DNA of 64,000 nt from Clostridium minihomine (lineage in GTDB: Bacteria > Bacillota > Clostridia > Oscillospirales > Acutalibacteraceae), in NCBI RefSeq assembly GCF_900240385.1, contig NZ_OEQH01000002.1:446488-510487 (forward strand), read 5' to 3'. The notes under the pieces were generated by a model. It was not told the origin of the DNA and did no database searches. It saw only the letters and a program-made list of their open reading frames with translations. The position numbers and the translations under genes are program-made. Shown here one piece after another: positions 1-10,598 of this stretch (positions are counted from its first letter, which is position 1; every line of letters begins with the position of its first letter).

Positions 1-1177
1 AAATGGGAAGCAAAGCAATGGCAGCCAGGAACAAGGCACCAATCAAGGTAATCTTGGAAAGGATCCGCGCAATGAAATCGGAGGTTGGCTTGCCCGGGCG
101 AACTCCCGGGATAGTGCCGTTGCTTTGACGAAGATTATTGGCCATTTCAATCGGATTATACTGAATTGCTACATAGAAATAAGCAAACATAATAATCAAA
201 AGGAAATACATGACCGAATACATCCAACCGGTGCTGGAAAACGCATCCAAAAAGCTTTTCCAAAACCCTTTTGTCGGGTTCGTAAACAGCTGGATGGTGC
301 TGGGAATGGAAAGAATTGAGCTGGCAAAGATAATGGGAAGAACACCGGACATAGCCACTTTCAGCGGAATGTGGCTGGACTGTCCGCCGTACATTTTACG
401 CCCCACCATACGCTTGGCGTACTGAATGGGAATACGGCGTTCGGAATTGTTCATCAGAACAATCACCCAAATAACTGCCAGGAACAAAATCACAAACAAA
501 GGCACAAACGCATAGAATTTGCCATAGTTAGCCGGATCCTGATGCGCTGTCTGCAAATATTTGCCCAGCAAATTGATGGTATGCGGCAAACGCGCCACAA
601 TGCCCGAAAACAGCAGGATAGAGATACCATTTCCAATCCCGTATTTATTGATTTGTTCACCCATCCACATCAAAAGGGCAGTGCCCGCAGTAAAGGTGAA
701 GATGATAACAAATGCAGAGAAAATCTGCTCCCAGCCCTTGTTAAACATCGTAATCGGAGCTCCCTCAAAGGAACTGTTATACAGGTAAAAATAGAACGCG
801 GTACCCTGAACTAAACCGAGCACAACAGTGCCGTAGCGTGTAATGGAAGCAATCTTCTTACGGCCCTCCTCGCCCTCCTTGGCCAAACGCTCCAAAGGAG
901 GTAAAGCCACGGTCAGCAGCTGCATAATAATGGAGCTGTTAATGTAGGGAGTAACGCTCATGGCAAACAGGGTGGCGTTCGCAAAAGCGCCGCCGGAAAG
1001 CATGTCTAAATACCCCAGTGCATTGCCGCTTTCCCCTATTTGACCCATTAACCCCTGCAGGGCTTCGACGTTCAGGAAAGGCACCGTAATAACGGAGCCA
1101 AACCGGAACACCACAATAATGAACAGTGTAAACAAAATCTTTTTTCGCAGATCGGGAATGGCCCAGGCGTTCTTCAT
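1..1177 (-). CDS. secY: Preprotein translocase subunit SecY (partial, C-terminus off window)
   Basis: This is the central channel subunit of the SecYEG translocon in the inner membrane. Reading the minus strand from the ATG at 1177 gives a protein starting MKNAWAIPDLRKK, followed by hydrophobic segments typical of SecY (PFLNVEAL, then MSVTPYINSSIIMQLL). The first 392 codons are present; the end of the gene lies outside the window. It starts 13 bp after the rplO stop, its usual place at the end of the spc block. It should be co-transcribed with the ribosomal proteins. The identification is secure. Confidence 0.96.
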   Translation of the reverse strand, partial: MKNAWAIPDLRKKILFTLFIIVVFRFGSVITVPFLNVEALQGLMGQIGESGNALGYLDMLSGGAFANATLFAMSVTPYINSSIIMQLLTVALPPLERLAKEGEEGRKKIASITRYGTVVLGLVQGTAFYFYLYNSSFEGAPITMFNKGWEQIFSAFVIIFTFTAGTALLMWMGEQINKYGIGNGISILLFSGIVARLPHTINLLGKYLQTAHQDPANYGKFYAFVPLFVILFLAVIWVIVLMNNSERRIPIQYAKRMVGRKMYGGQSSHIPLKVAMSGVLPIIFASSILSIPSTIQLFTNPTKGFWKSFLDAFSSTGWMYSVMYFLLIIMFAYFYVAIQYNPIEMANNLRQSNGTIPGVRPGKPTSDFIARILSKITLIGALFLAAIALLPI

Positions 1178-1190
1178 TGTGGTAAGCAAT

Positions 1191-1631
1191 TTAGATCACC
1201 TCTGCCTTCCCACCGGCAGCCTCAATCTTCTGCTTTGCCGCTTCAGAGAAGGCGGTTGCCTTTACTGTCAAGCTCTTAGTCAGCTTGCCATTCGAAAGGA
1301 TCTTAATTCCATCAAAGGAATTTTTCACAATGCCTGCGTCAAGCAGCGCCTGAGCGTCAACCACTGCGCCGTTCTCAAAGGATTCCAGTGTACCAACATT
1401 AATTGCAACAATCTCTTTTGCAAAAATGTTGACAAAGCCTCTTTTAGGAATTCGTCTTTGCAGAGGCATCTGTCCGCCTTCAAACCCGGCTCTAAAACCG
1501 CGGCCGGCTCTGGCCTTCTGGCCCTTATGGCCTTTGCCAGAGGTTTTGCCCCAGCCGGAACCATGTCCTCTGCCGATCCGACGGGCCTTTTGGGTAGAGC
1601 CCGGGACTGCAGATAAGTCATGCAACTTCAT
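1191..1631 (-). CDS. rplO: 50S ribosomal protein L15
   Basis: This 146-residue large-subunit protein has the family's glycine/lysine-rich N-terminal arm ([20 protein letters not shown], about residues 23-42), which threads into 23S rRNA, followed by the conserved [17 protein letters not shown] block. The length is normal for bacterial L15. It lies between rpmD and secY as in nearly all bacteria, with 18 bp to rpmD. Confidence 0.98.
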   Translation of the reverse strand: MKLHDLSAVPGSTQKARRIGRGHGSGWGKTSGKGHKGQKARAGRGFRAGFEGGQMPLQRRIPKRGFVNIFAKEIVAINVGTLESFENGAVVDAQALLDAGIVKNSFDGIKILSNGKLTKSLTVKATAFSEAAKQKIEAAGGKAEVI

Positions 1632-1649
1632 TTACTCGCACCTCCTTGC

Positions 1650-1829
1650 TTACGCTTTGCTTACCTCGATGAGGTGGATAATCTTTGCCACCTTACCTTT
1701 GGTCTGTTCGTTGTCAGGCTGCGTGGTGCAATCCCCGATTTTTTTCAGACCAAGGGCCTGAGCGGTTGCAATCTGGTCCTTCTTGCTGCCGATAAGACTT
1801 TTTACCAGCTTGATATTAATCTGTGCCAT
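1650..1829 (-). CDS. rpmD: 50S ribosomal protein L30
   Basis: This 59-residue protein reads MAQINIKLVKSLIGSKKDQ and contains the L30 ferredoxin-like fold signature (SLIGSKKDQIATAQALGLKK). The open frame extends upstream to 2027, but those codons overlap rpsE. The ATG at 1829 has a GGGG-rich ribosome binding site just ahead and gives the normal family length. It sits between rpsE and rplO in the spc block. Confidence 0.96.
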   Translation of the reverse strand: MAQINIKLVKSLIGSKKDQIATAQALGLKKIGDCTTQPDNEQTKGKVAKIIHLIEVSKA

Positions 1830-1845
1830 ATTGCTGCCCCCTCTG

Positions 1846-2343
1846 TTACAGAATCTCTTTTGCGGTTTTTCCGCGGGTCTTTGCCACTTCATCGGCTGTG
1901 CGCAGCTGGGAAAGTCCCTCGATGGTGGCGCGTACCACGTTGCACGGATTGTTAGAGCGCAGCGCCTTGGTACGAATATCTTTAATGCCTGCAGCTTCCA
2001 CAACGGCACGAACCGCGCCGCCGGCAATCACGCCGGTACCGGGTGCTGCGGGTTTCATCAAAACACGGCCTGCGCCATAAGCGCCAATCGCCTCGTGAGG
2101 GATGGTGCTGCCGCGCAGGGAAACCTTAATCAGGTTTTTCTTGGCGTCTTCGATTCCTTTGCGAATGGAATCCGGAACTTCACCTGCTTTTCCGATGCCG
2201 AAACCAACAGTGCCATTTCCGTCGCCCACAACAACCAGTGCTGCAAACTTGAAGATACGACCGCCTTTAACTGTTTTAGAAACGCGGTTAATTGCAACTA
2301 CGCGTTCTTTCAAATCCATAGTAGATGCGTCAATTCTAGCCAA
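1846..2343 (-). CDS. rpsE: 30S ribosomal protein S5
   Basis: This 165-residue protein has the N-terminal double-stranded RNA-binding-like domain ([18 protein letters not shown], about residues 12-29) and the C-terminal S5 domain with [21 protein letters not shown]5 helps maintain decoding accuracy and takes part in mRNA unwinding at the entry site. Its place between rplR and rpmD is standard. Confidence 0.98.
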   Translation of the reverse strand: MARIDASTMDLKERVVAINRVSKTVKGGRIFKFAALVVVGDGNGTVGFGIGKAGEVPDSIRKGIEDAKKNLIKVSLRGSTIPHEAIGAYGAGRVLMKPAAPGTGVIAGGAVRAVVEAAGIKDIRTKALRSNNPCNVVRATIEGLSQLRTADEVAKTRGKTAKEIL

Positions 2344-2360
2344 AAGTATTCCTCCTTCTC

Positions 2361-2720
2361 TTAGAACTTGAGGCCGCCCTCGCGGGCGCCTTCGGCCAGC
2401 TCTTTGACGCGGCCGTGGAAAATATAACCGCCGCGGTCAAATACGACCTCGGTGATTCCCTTCTCAGCCGCGCGCTTAGCGATCAGCTCGCCAACCTTTT
2501 TCGCAGCATCCTTGTTTCCGCCATTGCCAGTGAACTCTTTGTCCAGCGTGGAAGCTGCCGCGAGAGTAACCCCCGCAACATCGTCGATGACCTGGGCGTA
2601 GATGTTTTTGGCGGAGCGGAATACATTCAGGCGCGGGCGCTCTGCAGTGCCCGAAACCTTGCCGCGCACCCTGCGGTGACGGTTCAGCCTGGCTTTATTG
2701 TTATCAGCCTTGTTCACCAT
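2361..2720 (-). CDS. rplR: 50S ribosomal protein L18
   Basis: This 119-residue protein binds 5S rRNA. It shows the L18 features [20 protein letters not shown] and a C-terminal [18 protein letters not shown]. The basic N-terminal arm is of normal length. It lies 17 bp upstream of rpsE and 20 bp downstream of rplF. Confidence 0.98.
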   Translation of the reverse strand: MVNKADNNKARLNRHRRVRGKVSGTAERPRLNVFRSAKNIYAQVIDDVAGVTLAAASTLDKEFTGNGGNKDAAKKVGELIAKRAAEKGITEVVFDRGGYIFHGRVKELAEGAREGGLKF

Positions 2721-2740
2721 ATTGATTCACTCTCCTTCAT

Positions 2741-3289
2741 TTACTTCTTAGAGCCCTTGCCGGCCTTACCTTCCTTGCGGCGGACATATTCGCCAGTATA
2801 GCGGATACCCTTGCCCTTATACGGCTCCGGCGGACGTTTCTCGCGCACTTCGGCGGCAAACTGTCCAACCTTCTGCTTGTCGGTACCCAAAATAATAATT
2901 TTGTTGGGCGACGGGACCTCTATTTTGATATCGTCGTTTTCAGACATGATAACCTGATGGGAATACCCCAGGTTCATGACCAAATCTTTGCCCTGCTTCT
3001 GCACACGGTAACCAACACCCAGAACATCCAGCTCCTTTTTGAAGCCTTCTGTCACGCCGACCACCATATTGCTCAGCAGTGTACGGGTCAGGCCGTGCAG
3101 AGCACGGTTATCTTTGTCGTCATTGGGGCGGGTAACCAACAGTTCGGCACCTTCCATGGTAATAGCCATGTTCGGGTGGAACGACTGAGTCAATGTACCT
3201 CTAGTGCCCTTAACGGTTACAACGTTGCCATCGATTTTCACATCGACGCCAGCGGGAATATTTATGGGTTTTCTTCCAATTCGCGACAT
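2741..3289 (-). CDS. rplF: 50S ribosomal protein L6
   Basis: The protein starts [17 protein letters not shown] and has the duplicated L6 fold, ending in the conserved [14 protein letters not shown] signature. The open frame runs further to 3340, but the ATG at 3289 matches the universal L6 N-terminus, lies behind a GGGGGTGC-like ribosome binding site and gives 182 residues, close to the family norm. L6 sits near the sarcin-ricin loop and the factor-binding site. Confidence 0.97.
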   Translation of the reverse strand: MSRIGRKPINIPAGVDVKIDGNVVTVKGTRGTLTQSFHPNMAITMEGAELLVTRPNDDKDNRALHGLTRTLLSNMVVGVTEGFKKELDVLGVGYRVQKQGKDLVMNLGYSHQVIMSENDDIKIEVPSPNKIIILGTDKQKVGQFAAEVREKRPPEPYKGKGIRYTGEYVRRKEGKAGKGSKK

Positions 3290-3305
3290 AATAGCACCCC
3301 CTTGT

Positions 3306-3704
3306 TTACCAAATAAACGCCAGAACTTCGCCGCCAACATTCTCCTTGCGTGCCTGACGATCTGTCATGACGCCTTTGGAGGTGGAAATGACCGCGATGC
3401 CAAGGCCTTTTAAAACCCTCGGCAGCTCTTCTGCGTTGGAATAGATGCGCAGACCGGGTTTCGAAACCCTGCGCAGTCCTTTAATGACGGGGGTTTTGCC
3501 CTCGCCGTATTTCAGATTCACTTTCAGAATGCCCTGCTTGCCGTCTTCGATCACCGTATAATTCTTTACATACCCTTCTTCAACCAGAATCTTTACAATC
3601 GATTCTTTCATGTTGCTTTTGGGGATCTCAACGGAATCGTGCTTGGCAGAATTCGCGTTGCGAATACGGGTGAGCAAATCAGCAATTGTATCTGTAATCT
3701 GCAT
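3306..3704 (-). CDS. rpsH: 30S ribosomal protein S8
   Basis: This 132-residue protein reads [20 protein letters not shown] at the N-terminus and ends with the S8 motif [21 protein letters not shown]8 binds helix 21 of 16S rRNA early in assembly. In E. coli it is the translational repressor of the spc operon; whether that holds here is not visible from the sequence. Confidence 0.98.
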   Translation of the reverse strand: MQITDTIADLLTRIRNANSAKHDSVEIPKSNMKESIVKILVEEGYVKNYTVIEDGKQGILKVNLKYGEGKTPVIKGLRRVSKPGLRIYSNAEELPRVLKGLGIAVISTSKGVMTDRQARKENVGGEVLAFIW

Positions 3705-3722
3705 ACCGTTACCTCCTTTGCT

Positions 3723-3908
3723 TTACCAGCTGGCTTTTTTCACGCCCGGGATCTCACCCTTATGGGCAAGCTCACGGAAGCATATACGGCAAACCCCGAA
3801 CTTACGGAGATAAGCATGCGGCCGGCCGCAAATTTTGCAGCGGTTATGCTCTCTGGAGGAAAACTTCGCCTTCCTCTGCTGTTTGATCTTCATAGATGTT
3901 TTGGCCAC
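3723..3908 (-). CDS. rpsN: 30S ribosomal protein S14, zinc-binding type
   Basis: This is a 61-residue type Z S14 with an intact zinc ribbon: CKIC at about residues 23-26 and CRIC at about 39-42. The non-zinc type is longer (about 89-100 residues) and lacks these cysteines, so this is the zinc paralogue typical of Firmicutes. It sits between rplE and rpsH with gaps of under 20 bp. Confidence 0.97.
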   Translation of the reverse strand: MAKTSMKIKQQRKAKFSSREHNRCKICGRPHAYLRKFGVCRICFRELAHKGEIPGVKKASW

Positions 3909-3920
3909 AATAATCCCTCC

Positions 3921-4460
3921 TTATCTCGCAAACGGAGCGCCCATCAGTGTGAGCAACTCACGGGCTTCCTCGTCGGTTTTTGCGGTTGTGACAAAGCAGA
4001 TATCCATACCGCGCACTTTGTCAACCTTGTCATACTCAATTTCAGGGAAAATAAGCTGCTCTTTAATTCCCATGTTGTAGTTGCCGCGTCCGTCAAAGGA
4101 ATTGGGGTTAATGCCTCTAAAGTCTCTGACGCGGGGCAATGCGATGTTAAAGAAGCGATCGATGAATTCATACATGTTCTCGCCTCTGAGCGTAACCTTA
4201 ACACCAATGTTCATACCTTCACGCAGCTTAAAGTTCGCAACGGATTTTTTCGCTTTGCAAATCTGGGGCTTTTGGCCGGTAATCGTAGCAATGTCAGCTA
4301 CGATGGCGTCGATTACCTTAGCATTATCTCTAGCTTCACCGGCACCCACATTGATGACAATTTTTTCAAGCTTCGGAATCTGCATCACGCTGTCATAAGA
4401 AAACTTCTTCATCAGCGCGGGCGAGACCTCCTGCTTGTAGAACTCCTTCAGTCTGGCCAT
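3921..4460 (-). CDS. rplE: 50S ribosomal protein L5
   Basis: This 179-residue 5S rRNA-binding protein has [14 protein letters not shown] and [19 protein letters not shown], both diagnostic for L5. It contacts the P-site tRNA in the central protuberance. It is placed between rplX and rpsN, as expected for the spc block. Confidence 0.98.
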   Translation of the reverse strand: MARLKEFYKQEVSPALMKKFSYDSVMQIPKLEKIVINVGAGEARDNAKVIDAIVADIATITGQKPQICKAKKSVANFKLREGMNIGVKVTLRGENMYEFIDRFFNIALPRVRDFRGINPNSFDGRGNYNMGIKEQLIFPEIEYDKVDKVRGMDICFVTTAKTDEEARELLTLMGAPFAR

Positions 4461-4475
4461 GTGTATCTTCCTCCC

Positions 4476-4796
4476 TTACAGCGACTCGCCGCATTTTTTG
4501 CAGATGCGGTCTTTGGTGCCGTCCTCATAGAGCTTATGCGCAACACGAGTGGGCTTTCCGCAGCGGGGGCACACGATTTGAACCTTGCAGGCGTACAAAG
4601 CGCCCTCGGCCTTGACGATCCCGCCCGGGGCACCCATCTTACGGGGCTTCACATGCTTTGTAACCATGTTGCGGCCCTCAATGATGACCTTTCCCTCTTT
4701 GGGGCTGACCGCCAGGATCTTGCCCTTTTTGCCGCGCTCTTTGCCGCTCAAAATGATGACGGTGTCACCAGTTTTTACATGAACTTTGTTATTCAT
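4476..4796 (-). CDS. rplX: 50S ribosomal protein L24
   Basis: This is an assembly-initiating large-subunit protein with the KOW motif VKTGDTVIILSGKERGKKGK near the N-terminus. I chose the ATG at 4796 because it follows GGAGGTGTTC and gives a 106-residue protein of normal length; the frame is open for 12 more codons upstream. A CxxC...CxxC pattern near the C-terminus (CPRC, CKKC) could bind zinc, a feature of some Firmicute L24 proteins. Confidence 0.96.
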   Translation of the reverse strand: MNNKVHVKTGDTVIILSGKERGKKGKILAVSPKEGKVIIEGRNMVTKHVKPRKMGAPGGIVKAEGALYACKVQIVCPRCGKPTRVAHKLYEDGTKDRICKKCGESL

Positions 4797-4812
4797 TAGT
4801 GAACACCTCCAA

Positions 4813-5181
4813 TCAAAGTACTTCCGGGGCAAGGCTTAAAATCTTCAAATAATCCTTATCGCGCAGCTCTCTGGCAACCGGCCCAAAAATACGCGTACCC
4901 CTGGGGTTTTTGTCGTCCTTAATAATAACCGCCGCATTCTCATCAAAGCGGATATAAGTTCCGTCCTGGCGGCGAACGCCAAAAGCGGTACGAACAATAA
5001 CCGCCTTAACAACGTCGCCTTTTTTAACAACGCCGCCGGGTGCTGCTTTTTTGACCGAAGCTACCACAACGTCGCCAATATTGGCATACCTCCTGCCTGT
5101 GCCGCCCAGAACACGAATGCACATAAGCTCTTTCGCGCCCGTGTTGTCGGCAACCTTGAGGTAAGTCTGCTGTTGTATCAC
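4813..5181 (-). CDS. rplN: 50S ribosomal protein L14
   Basis: This 122-residue protein reads (M)[20 protein letters not shown] and carries the L14 signature [15 protein letters not shown]. The start codon is GTG at 5181, behind AAGGAGG with a spacer of about 9 bases. L14 lies at the subunit interface near the factor-binding site. The gene sits between rpsQ and rplX. Confidence 0.97.
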   Translation of the reverse strand: MIQQQTYLKVADNTGAKELMCIRVLGGTGRRYANIGDVVVASVKKAAPGGVVKKGDVVKAVIVRTAFGVRRQDGTYIRFDENAAVIIKDDKNPRGTRIFGPVARELRDKDYLKILSLAPEVL

Positions 5182-5210
5182 AGTGCGTTCCTCCTTTGCT
5201 GAAAGCTACC

Positions 5211-5468
5211 TTATTTGGCTTTCTCTATAATCTCGACAAGACGCCATCTTTTTTCTTTGGAAAGGGGACGGGTCTCCATCACACGCACACGGTCACCTAT
5301 GGAGCATTCATTGTTTTCGTCATGAACCTTCAGCTTAACGGTACGCTTGATAATTTTTTTGTAAAGCGGGTGCTTCACGCTGTCCTGGATAGCGACAACG
5401 GCAGTTTTGTCCATCTTATTGCTGACGACCTTACCGACGTTGGTTTTTCTCATATTTCTGTCACTCAC
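5211..5468 (-). CDS. rpsQ: 30S ribosomal protein S17
   Basis: This 85-residue OB-fold protein has [20 protein letters not shown] at the N-terminus and the [23 protein letters not shown] signature. It is a primary 16S rRNA binder. It lies 19 bp downstream of rpmC and 29 bp upstream of rplN. Confidence 0.97.
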   Translation of the reverse strand: MSDRNMRKTNVGKVVSNKMDKTAVVAIQDSVKHPLYKKIIKRTVKLKVHDENNECSIGDRVRVMETRPLSKEKRWRLVEIIEKAK

Positions 5469-5487
5469 AGCTTAATCCTCCCTTCCC

Positions 5488-5690
5488 TTACGCTTTCGCG
5501 CTGTTCTTCAGCTCATTGTCACGCAACACAGTCTTGATACGGGCAATGTCTTTTTTAACAGCGGAAATTCGCATCGGGTTGTCAAGCTGATTAATAGCAA
5601 GCTGAAAACGCAGGTTGAAAAGTTCTTCTTTCAGATCCTTCAGCTTGCTCTGCAGCTCTTCTGTTGTCAACTCTCTAATCTCTGCGGCCT

Positions 5691-5694
<4 letters not shown>
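5488..5694 (-). CDS. rpmC: 50S ribosomal protein L29
   Basis: This 68-residue helical hairpin protein is located at the polypeptide tunnel exit near L23. It has the family core [20 protein letters not shown] and [16 protein letters not shown]. Its start overlaps the end of rplP by four bases, which suggests translational coupling. Confidence 0.97.
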
Positions 5695-6118
<424 letters not shown>

Positions 6119-6119
<1 letters not shown>

Positions 6120-6784
6120 TATTTATTGCCTCCTTCCCTCTTGGGTTTGCGGTTATCGTGCAAAACCTCTCCCCTGTAAATCCAAACCTTTACGCCAATA
6201 CGGCCATAGGTGGTGGCAGCCTCGGCGAAACCGTAATCAATGTCGGCACGAATGGTCTGCAGCGGGATGGTACCCTCATGATAATGCTCGGTACGGGCAA
6301 TTTCAGCTCCGCCCAAACGGCCGGAAACCTGAGTCTTAATACCCTTGGCGCCCAATTTCATGGAACGGCCGATGCACTGCTTCATAGCGCGGCGGAAAGA
6401 AATTCTCTTTTCCAACTGCTGGGCAATGTTTTCGGCAACCAGCTGTGCATTTAAATCGGGGGATTTAACCTCCACGATATTGATGGATACCGGCTTATTC
6501 AGCATTTTTTCGCACTGCACACGAAGCTTCTCAATTTCAGAGCCGCCCTTGCCAATGACCATGCCAGGCTTGGCGCAGTGGATATGAACACGAACCTTAG
6601 AGGCATCGCGCTCGATCTCGATTTTCGGAACACCCGCGGCTGTAAGCTGCTTTTTCAGCGTCTTGCGCAGGTTGTAATCCTCAACCAGGGTGTCGCCAAA
6701 GACATTGTCTTTTGCGAACCAACGGGAATCCCAATCTTTAATTACGCCCACACGAAAGCCGTGGGGATTGATTTTCTGGCCCAT
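6119..6784 (-). CDS. rpsC: 30S ribosomal protein S3
   Basis: This 221-residue protein starts [14 protein letters not shown] and contains a KH domain with [12 protein letters not shown] (about residues 77-88), followed by the S3 C-terminal domain ([23 protein letters not shown]). S3 lines the mRNA entry tunnel. It sits between rplV and rplP in the S10 block. Confidence 0.98.
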
Positions 6785-6799
6785 AGTTTACCTCCTCCG

Positions 6800-7135
6800 C
6801 TATTCTTTTTCCTTGAGCACGAGGGTTACGTGCGAAGTTCTTTTCAAAATTCTGAACGCGCGACCCTGCGCTCTGGGACGAATGCGCTTGAGGATCGGAC
6901 CAGGGCTGACGAAGCATTCTGCAACGTACAGTCTGGAAACGTCCATGTTATGGTTATTCTCAGCATTTGCCATGGCCGACTTCAGCAGTTTCTGAAGATC
7001 TTCACAGGCGGCCTTTGGGGTATGCTTCAGGATAGCCATAGCAAGGTCTGTGTCCTTGCCACGGATCAAATCCAGCACAATTGACACCTTGCGGGGAGAA
7101 ATACGGGCGTATTTCAAATAAGCCCTTGCTTCCAT
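6800..7135 (-). CDS. rplV: 50S ribosomal protein L22
   Basis: The protein begins [17 protein letters not shown] and contains the family's C-terminal hairpin that reaches into the exit tunnel ([16 protein letters not shown]). The frame could open at a GTG at 7144, but the ATG at 7135 follows GGAG with an 8-base spacer and matches the conserved N-terminus, giving 111 residues. Confidence 0.96.
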   Translation of the reverse strand: MEARAYLKYARISPRKVSIVLDLIRGKDTDLAMAILKHTPKAACEDLQKLLKSAMANAENNHNMDVSRLYVAECFVSPGPILKRIRPRAQGRAFRILKRTSHVTLVLKEKE

Positions 7136-7156
7136 TGTATACACTCCTTTCGGCCT

Positions 7157-7429
7157 TTATCTGGTAGTTTTGGATCCGGCGTGACCTTTAAAGGTTCTGG
7201 TGGGGGCAAACTCACCGAGCTTGTGCCCAACCATATCTTCGGTAACATAAACCGGAACATGCTTGCGGCCGTCGTGGACGGCTATGGTATGACCGACAAA
7301 ATCCGGGAAAATAATCGAAGCCCTGCTCCAGGTCTTAACGATTTTCTTTTCGCCAGCTGCGTTCATCTCTTGGATCCTCTTAAGCAGCACAGGCTGAACG
7401 TAAGGACCCTTTTTCACACTTCTGCTCAT
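7157..7429 (-). CDS. rpsS: 30S ribosomal protein S19
   Basis: This 90-residue protein of the small-subunit head has [19 protein letters not shown] and the conserved [22 protein letters not shown] core. It lies between rplB and rplV with about 20-bp gaps. Confidence 0.98.
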   Translation of the reverse strand: MSRSVKKGPYVQPVLLKRIQEMNAAGEKKIVKTWSRASIIFPDFVGHTIAVHDGRKHVPVYVTEDMVGHKLGEFAPTRTFKGHAGSKTTR

Positions 7430-7453
7430 CAGTTAAGCTCCTTTCTGTCCGCC

Positions 7454-8287
7454 TTACTTGCTGTTTCTGCGCTTCACGATAAACTTATCGGAACGGTTCT
7501 TCTTAGAACGAGTCTTGTAACCCAGAGCCGGCTTACCCCAAGGAGTAACAGGACCGGGACGACCGATGGGGGCTTTACCCTCACCACCACCATGCGGGTG
7601 ATCATTCGGGTTCATAACAGAACCGCGAACCGTGGGACGCCAGCCCATGTGGCGTTTGCGTCCGGCTTTACCGATTTTCATGTTCTCGTGATCCACATTG
7701 CTGACCTGGCCGATTGTAGCCATGCACAGCTGAGATACGTTGCGCAGCTCACCAGAGGGAAGACGCAGCAGAGCCATTCCATTTTCCTTCGCCATCAACT
7801 GTGCCTGGTTACCTGCAGAACGAGCCAGCTGGCCGCCCTTGCCGGGGTACAGTTCCACGTTGTGGATGAAGGTACCGGTGGGGATGCTGTGAAGGGGCAG
7901 CGCGTTGCCGGGTTTAATGTCGGCTCCGGTGCCAGAAACAACCTTATCGCCGACCTTCAGGCCATGAGGCGCCAGGATGTAGCTCTTCTGTCCATCCTCA
8001 TACTGAATCAGAGCAATAAAAGCGGAACGGTTGGGATCGTACTCTAAAGTGAGAACGGTCGCCGGCATGTCTGCCTTCTGTCTCTTAAAATCGATGAGGC
8101 GATACTTTTTACGGTTTCCGCCGCCGCGGTGGCGAACCGTGATTCTGCCGTAGCTGTTGCGGCCGGATTTTTTATTAAGAGGTGCCAGCAGGCTCTTTTC
8201 GGGGCCTGTCTTTGACAACTGGGAATAATCAGTAACAGACATGCCGCGGCGACCCGCAGTAGTCGGTTTATAATTAATAATAGGCAT
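7454..8287 (-). CDS. rplB: 50S ribosomal protein L2
   Basis: This 277-residue protein is needed for subunit association and for the peptidyl transferase centre. It has the RNA-binding domain ([20 protein letters not shown]) and the C-terminal loop [24 protein letters not shown] that contains the conserved histidine near the active site. The gap of 82 bp to rplW is the second longest inside the operon, after the 86-bp gap before rplV is excluded; I see no gene in it. Confidence 0.98.
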   Translation of the reverse strand: MPIINYKPTTAGRRGMSVTDYSQLSKTGPEKSLLAPLNKKSGRNSYGRITVRHRGGGNRKKYRLIDFKRQKADMPATVLTLEYDPNRSAFIALIQYEDGQKSYILAPHGLKVGDKVVSGTGADIKPGNALPLHSIPTGTFIHNVELYPGKGGQLARSAGNQAQLMAKENGMALLRLPSGELRNVSQLCMATIGQVSNVDHENMKIGKAGRKRHMGWRPTVRGSVMNPNDHPHGGGEGKAPIGRPGPVTPWGKPALGYKTRSKKNRSDKFIVKRRNSK

Positions 8288-8369
8288 TCGGTTTCACACT
8301 CCTTGTTGTGGCTTTGCGGGAACTTGCCCAGTCCCCATACTTTGCCCCTGCCTCAGGATTGGCAGGAAA

Positions 8370-8660
8370 TTACATCATACCCTCAAAGAATTCGATTCCT
8401 TTGCTGTCGGGGGTCAAGGTAACAACAGCCTTTTTCCAAGCTGCGGTATAGCCCTGGGTTCTTCCCTGACGGCGCAGATGACCTCTGACATGCAGGGTAT
8501 TCACCTTTGCAACTTTTACTTTGAAAAGTTCTTCGATAGCGCTCGCGATCTGAATTTTGTTCGCATCACGGGCAACCTCAAAGGTGTACTTTTTGGCGCC
8601 GATGGCGCTCATGCTTTTTTCAGTAATGATCGGGCGGATGACAATATCATGTGCAGTCAT
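8370..8660 (-). CDS. rplW: 50S ribosomal protein L23
   Basis: This 96-residue tunnel-exit protein provides the docking site for trigger factor and SRP. It shows IVIRPIITEKSMSAIGAKKYTFEVARDANKIQI and VNTLHVRGHLRRQGR. Its ATG shares one base with the rplD stop (TAATG), so the two are probably translationally coupled. Confidence 0.98.
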   Translation of the reverse strand: MTAHDIVIRPIITEKSMSAIGAKKYTFEVARDANKIQIASAIEELFKVKVAKVNTLHVRGHLRRQGRTQGYTAAWKKAVVTLTPDSKGIEFFEGMM

Positions 8661-9283
8661 TACGCATACACCTCCTCGATCTTAGCTACGGCATCCTTGA
8701 GCACGATGAACTTATCGGCATTCAGGATATCGTACACACTCAGCGTATTAACCGTGGCTGTTTTCACGCCGGGCAGGTTGCTGGCCGAAGCGATAACCTT
8801 CTTATTCTCCTCGGGGAGAACGATAAGGGCCTTCTTCTCAGCGCCCAGGTCTTTCAGCATAGCCACAATTACCTTGGTCTTGTATTCGTCCATGTTAATC
8901 TGATCCAGTACGATGATCTCGTTGTCAACCACCTTGCTGGAGAAAGCGGATTTCATGGCAAGACGGCGAACCTTCTTGTTCACGGTATATCTGTAGTCGC
9001 GGGGCTTCGGGGCAAACACGACGCCGCCGTGTCTCCACTGGGGAGCGCGGATGGAGCCTTGTCTTGCGTGTCCTGTGCCCTTCTGACGCCAGGGCTTTCT
9101 GCCGCCGCCGGCAACCTCAGCACGAGTCAGTGCGGACTGTGTGCCCTGACGCTGATTTGCCAGATAGTTTTTAACCATCTCGTGCATTACAGCGACATTG
9201 GGTTCAATTCCAAATACAGCTTCGGAAAGTTCAATCTGTCCGACTTCTTTTCCGGCCATATCAAGTACTGCTACTTTAGGCAT
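8660..9283 (-). CDS. rplD: 50S ribosomal protein L4
   Basis: This 207-residue protein has the long extended loop that lines the exit tunnel ([24 protein letters not shown], about residues 64-87). In E. coli L4 represses its own S10 operon through the mRNA leader. The long leader upstream of rpsJ here is compatible with leader control, but I see no proof that L4 is the effector. Confidence 0.98.
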   Translation of the reverse strand: MPKVAVLDMAGKEVGQIELSEAVFGIEPNVAVMHEMVKNYLANQRQGTQSALTRAEVAGGGRKPWRQKGTGHARQGSIRAPQWRHGGVVFAPKPRDYRYTVNKKVRRLAMKSAFSSKVVDNEIIVLDQINMDEYKTKVIVAMLKDLGAEKKALIVLPEENKKVIASASNLPGVKTATVNTLSVYDILNADKFIVLKDAVAKIEEVYA

Positions 9284-9301
9284 TCCTAATTCCTCCTTCC
9301 C

Positions 9302-9934
9302 TTACGCCTTTACGCTGTCGCGGATTACAACAGTGCCGCCGTTGGGACCAGGGACAGCCCCTTTAATGGCGATCAGGTTGTTTTCAGCATCCACCTTAAC
9401 AACGGTTAAATTCTGTACAGTCACCTTTTCAGCGCCCATGTGTCCGGCCATCTTCATGCCCTTAAACACACGGGAGGGGCTGGAGCAGGCGCCGGTGGAA
9501 CCGCCGTGTCTTGCAACAGGGCCGGTACCATGGGATTCCTTCAGTCTGCCGAAGTTCCAGCGTTTAATCACGCCGGCGTATCCCTTACCTTTGCTGGTGC
9601 CGCTTACATCGACCTTGTCCCCTTTTTCGAAGACATCAGCCTTAATCAGGTCGCCCACGTTGTAAGCATCCGGGTTGGAGAGTTTAAACTCTCTCAAAGT
9701 TCTTTTGGGGGCTACGTCCGCTTTTGCGAAGTGTCCCGCCAGGGGTTTGTTCACCCGGCTCAGTTTCAGATCGCCGAAGCCGACCTGAATTGCAGCATAA
9801 CCATCGTTTTCCACAGTCTTTTTCTGCGCTACTACGCAGGGACCGGCTTCCACGACAGTAACAGGGATGACATTGCCCTTTTCATCGAAGATCTGCGTCA
9901 TGCCGATCTTCTTGCCAATGATTGCCTTTTGCAT
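9302..9934 (-). CDS. rplC: 50S ribosomal protein L3
   Basis: This 210-residue protein starts [20 protein letters not shown] and has the signature [40 protein letters not shown] (about residues 128-167). It initiates large-subunit assembly. It lies 70 bp downstream of rpsJ. Confidence 0.98.
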   Translation of the reverse strand: MQKAIIGKKIGMTQIFDEKGNVIPVTVVEAGPCVVAQKKTVENDGYAAIQVGFGDLKLSRVNKPLAGHFAKADVAPKRTLREFKLSNPDAYNVGDLIKADVFEKGDKVDVSGTSKGKGYAGVIKRWNFGRLKESHGTGPVARHGGSTGACSSPSRVFKGMKMAGHMGAEKVTVQNLTVVKVDAENNLIAIKGAVPGPNGGTVVIRDSVKA

Positions 9935-10004
9935 TATTTTACCTCCAATGCAGGTTATTGGTTGGCACTATGCCAACATGACCCCAGCCGCTCGGTTGGT
10001 CGAT

Positions 10005-10316
10005 TTAGAGTTTAATCTCAATCTCGACGCCCGCGGGAAGTTCCAAGCCCATCATCGCCTCAACAGTTTTGTTAGAGGGTCTGAGGATGTCGATAAGTCT
10101 TTTGTGAGTTCTCATCTCAAACTGCTCACGGCTGTCCTTGTACTTATGAACAGCGCGCAGGACGGTAACAATCTGCTTCTCGGTGGGCAGCGGAACAGGC
10201 CCGGACACTCTTGCTCCGGTACGCTTCGCTGTTGCCACGATTTTCTCAGCGGACTGATCTACCAACTGATGATCATACCCCTTGATTCTTATCCTGATTT
10301 TTTCTTTGACTGCCAC
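10005..10316 (-). CDS. rpsJ: 30S ribosomal protein S10
   Basis: This is the first gene of the S10-spc operon. It reads (M)[20 protein letters not shown] and ends VEIEIKL, 103 residues. The frame is open far upstream, but the GTG at 10316 follows AGGAGG with a 9-base spacer and gives the standard S10 N-terminus. S10 also serves as NusE in antitermination complexes. Confidence 0.97.
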   Translation of the reverse strand: MAVKEKIRIRIKGYDHQLVDQSAEKIVATAKRTGARVSGPVPLPTEKQIVTVLRAVHKYKDSREQFEMRTHKRLIDILRPSNKTVEAMMGLELPAGVEIEIKL

Positions 10317-10598
10317 TTTGAATCGCCTCCTTCTTGTAGTTGGCGGGCGGCGTTTTTTAAAACCTAACACTGTGCCGGGTGTTTCACCTAAGAACACTAA
10401 AAACCGGATTGACTTCTTTACGAAGTTAATCCGGGTAAAGGCATAAAAAACGTCTGGGCGCACAAAGGCATAACTTCAGCCTCGGCAGTCCCAAAATATC
10501 TGTCGCCCGGTTTAAAATCGGACATACTCCACGGAAAAACCGGCAAAACTGCCGCAACCTCCCGCTTCATCGCATATCTGTCGCAGTCACGCTCAATT
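10317..10598 (-). promoter_or_regulatory. S10 operon mRNA leader
   Basis: This 280-base gene-free stretch lies between the promoter and rpsJ. Besides the hairpin at 10399-10434 it holds short GC-rich complementary segments (for example GGCAGTTTTGCC on the minus strand). A short open frame starts ATGAAGCGGGAGG but lacks a ribosome binding site and resembles nothing I know. A leader of this length suggests post-initiation control. Confidence 0.5.
10399..10434 (-). terminator. Terminator-like hairpin in the S10 operon leader
   Basis: On the minus strand, CCGGATT-AACTTC pairs with GAAGTC-AATCCGG around a five-base loop, making a 13-bp stem with one G-U pair, followed by TTTTT. It lies inside the leader, about 85 bases upstream of the rpsJ start and downstream of the putative promoter. 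It therefore could act as an attenuator rather than as the end of an upstream gene. Confidence 0.7.

Noticed and set aside
3639-4799. 386-codon open frame antisense to rpsH, rpsN, rplE and rplX
   Set aside because: It is the complement of four highly conserved ribosomal genes, with no ribosome binding site and no recognisable protein.
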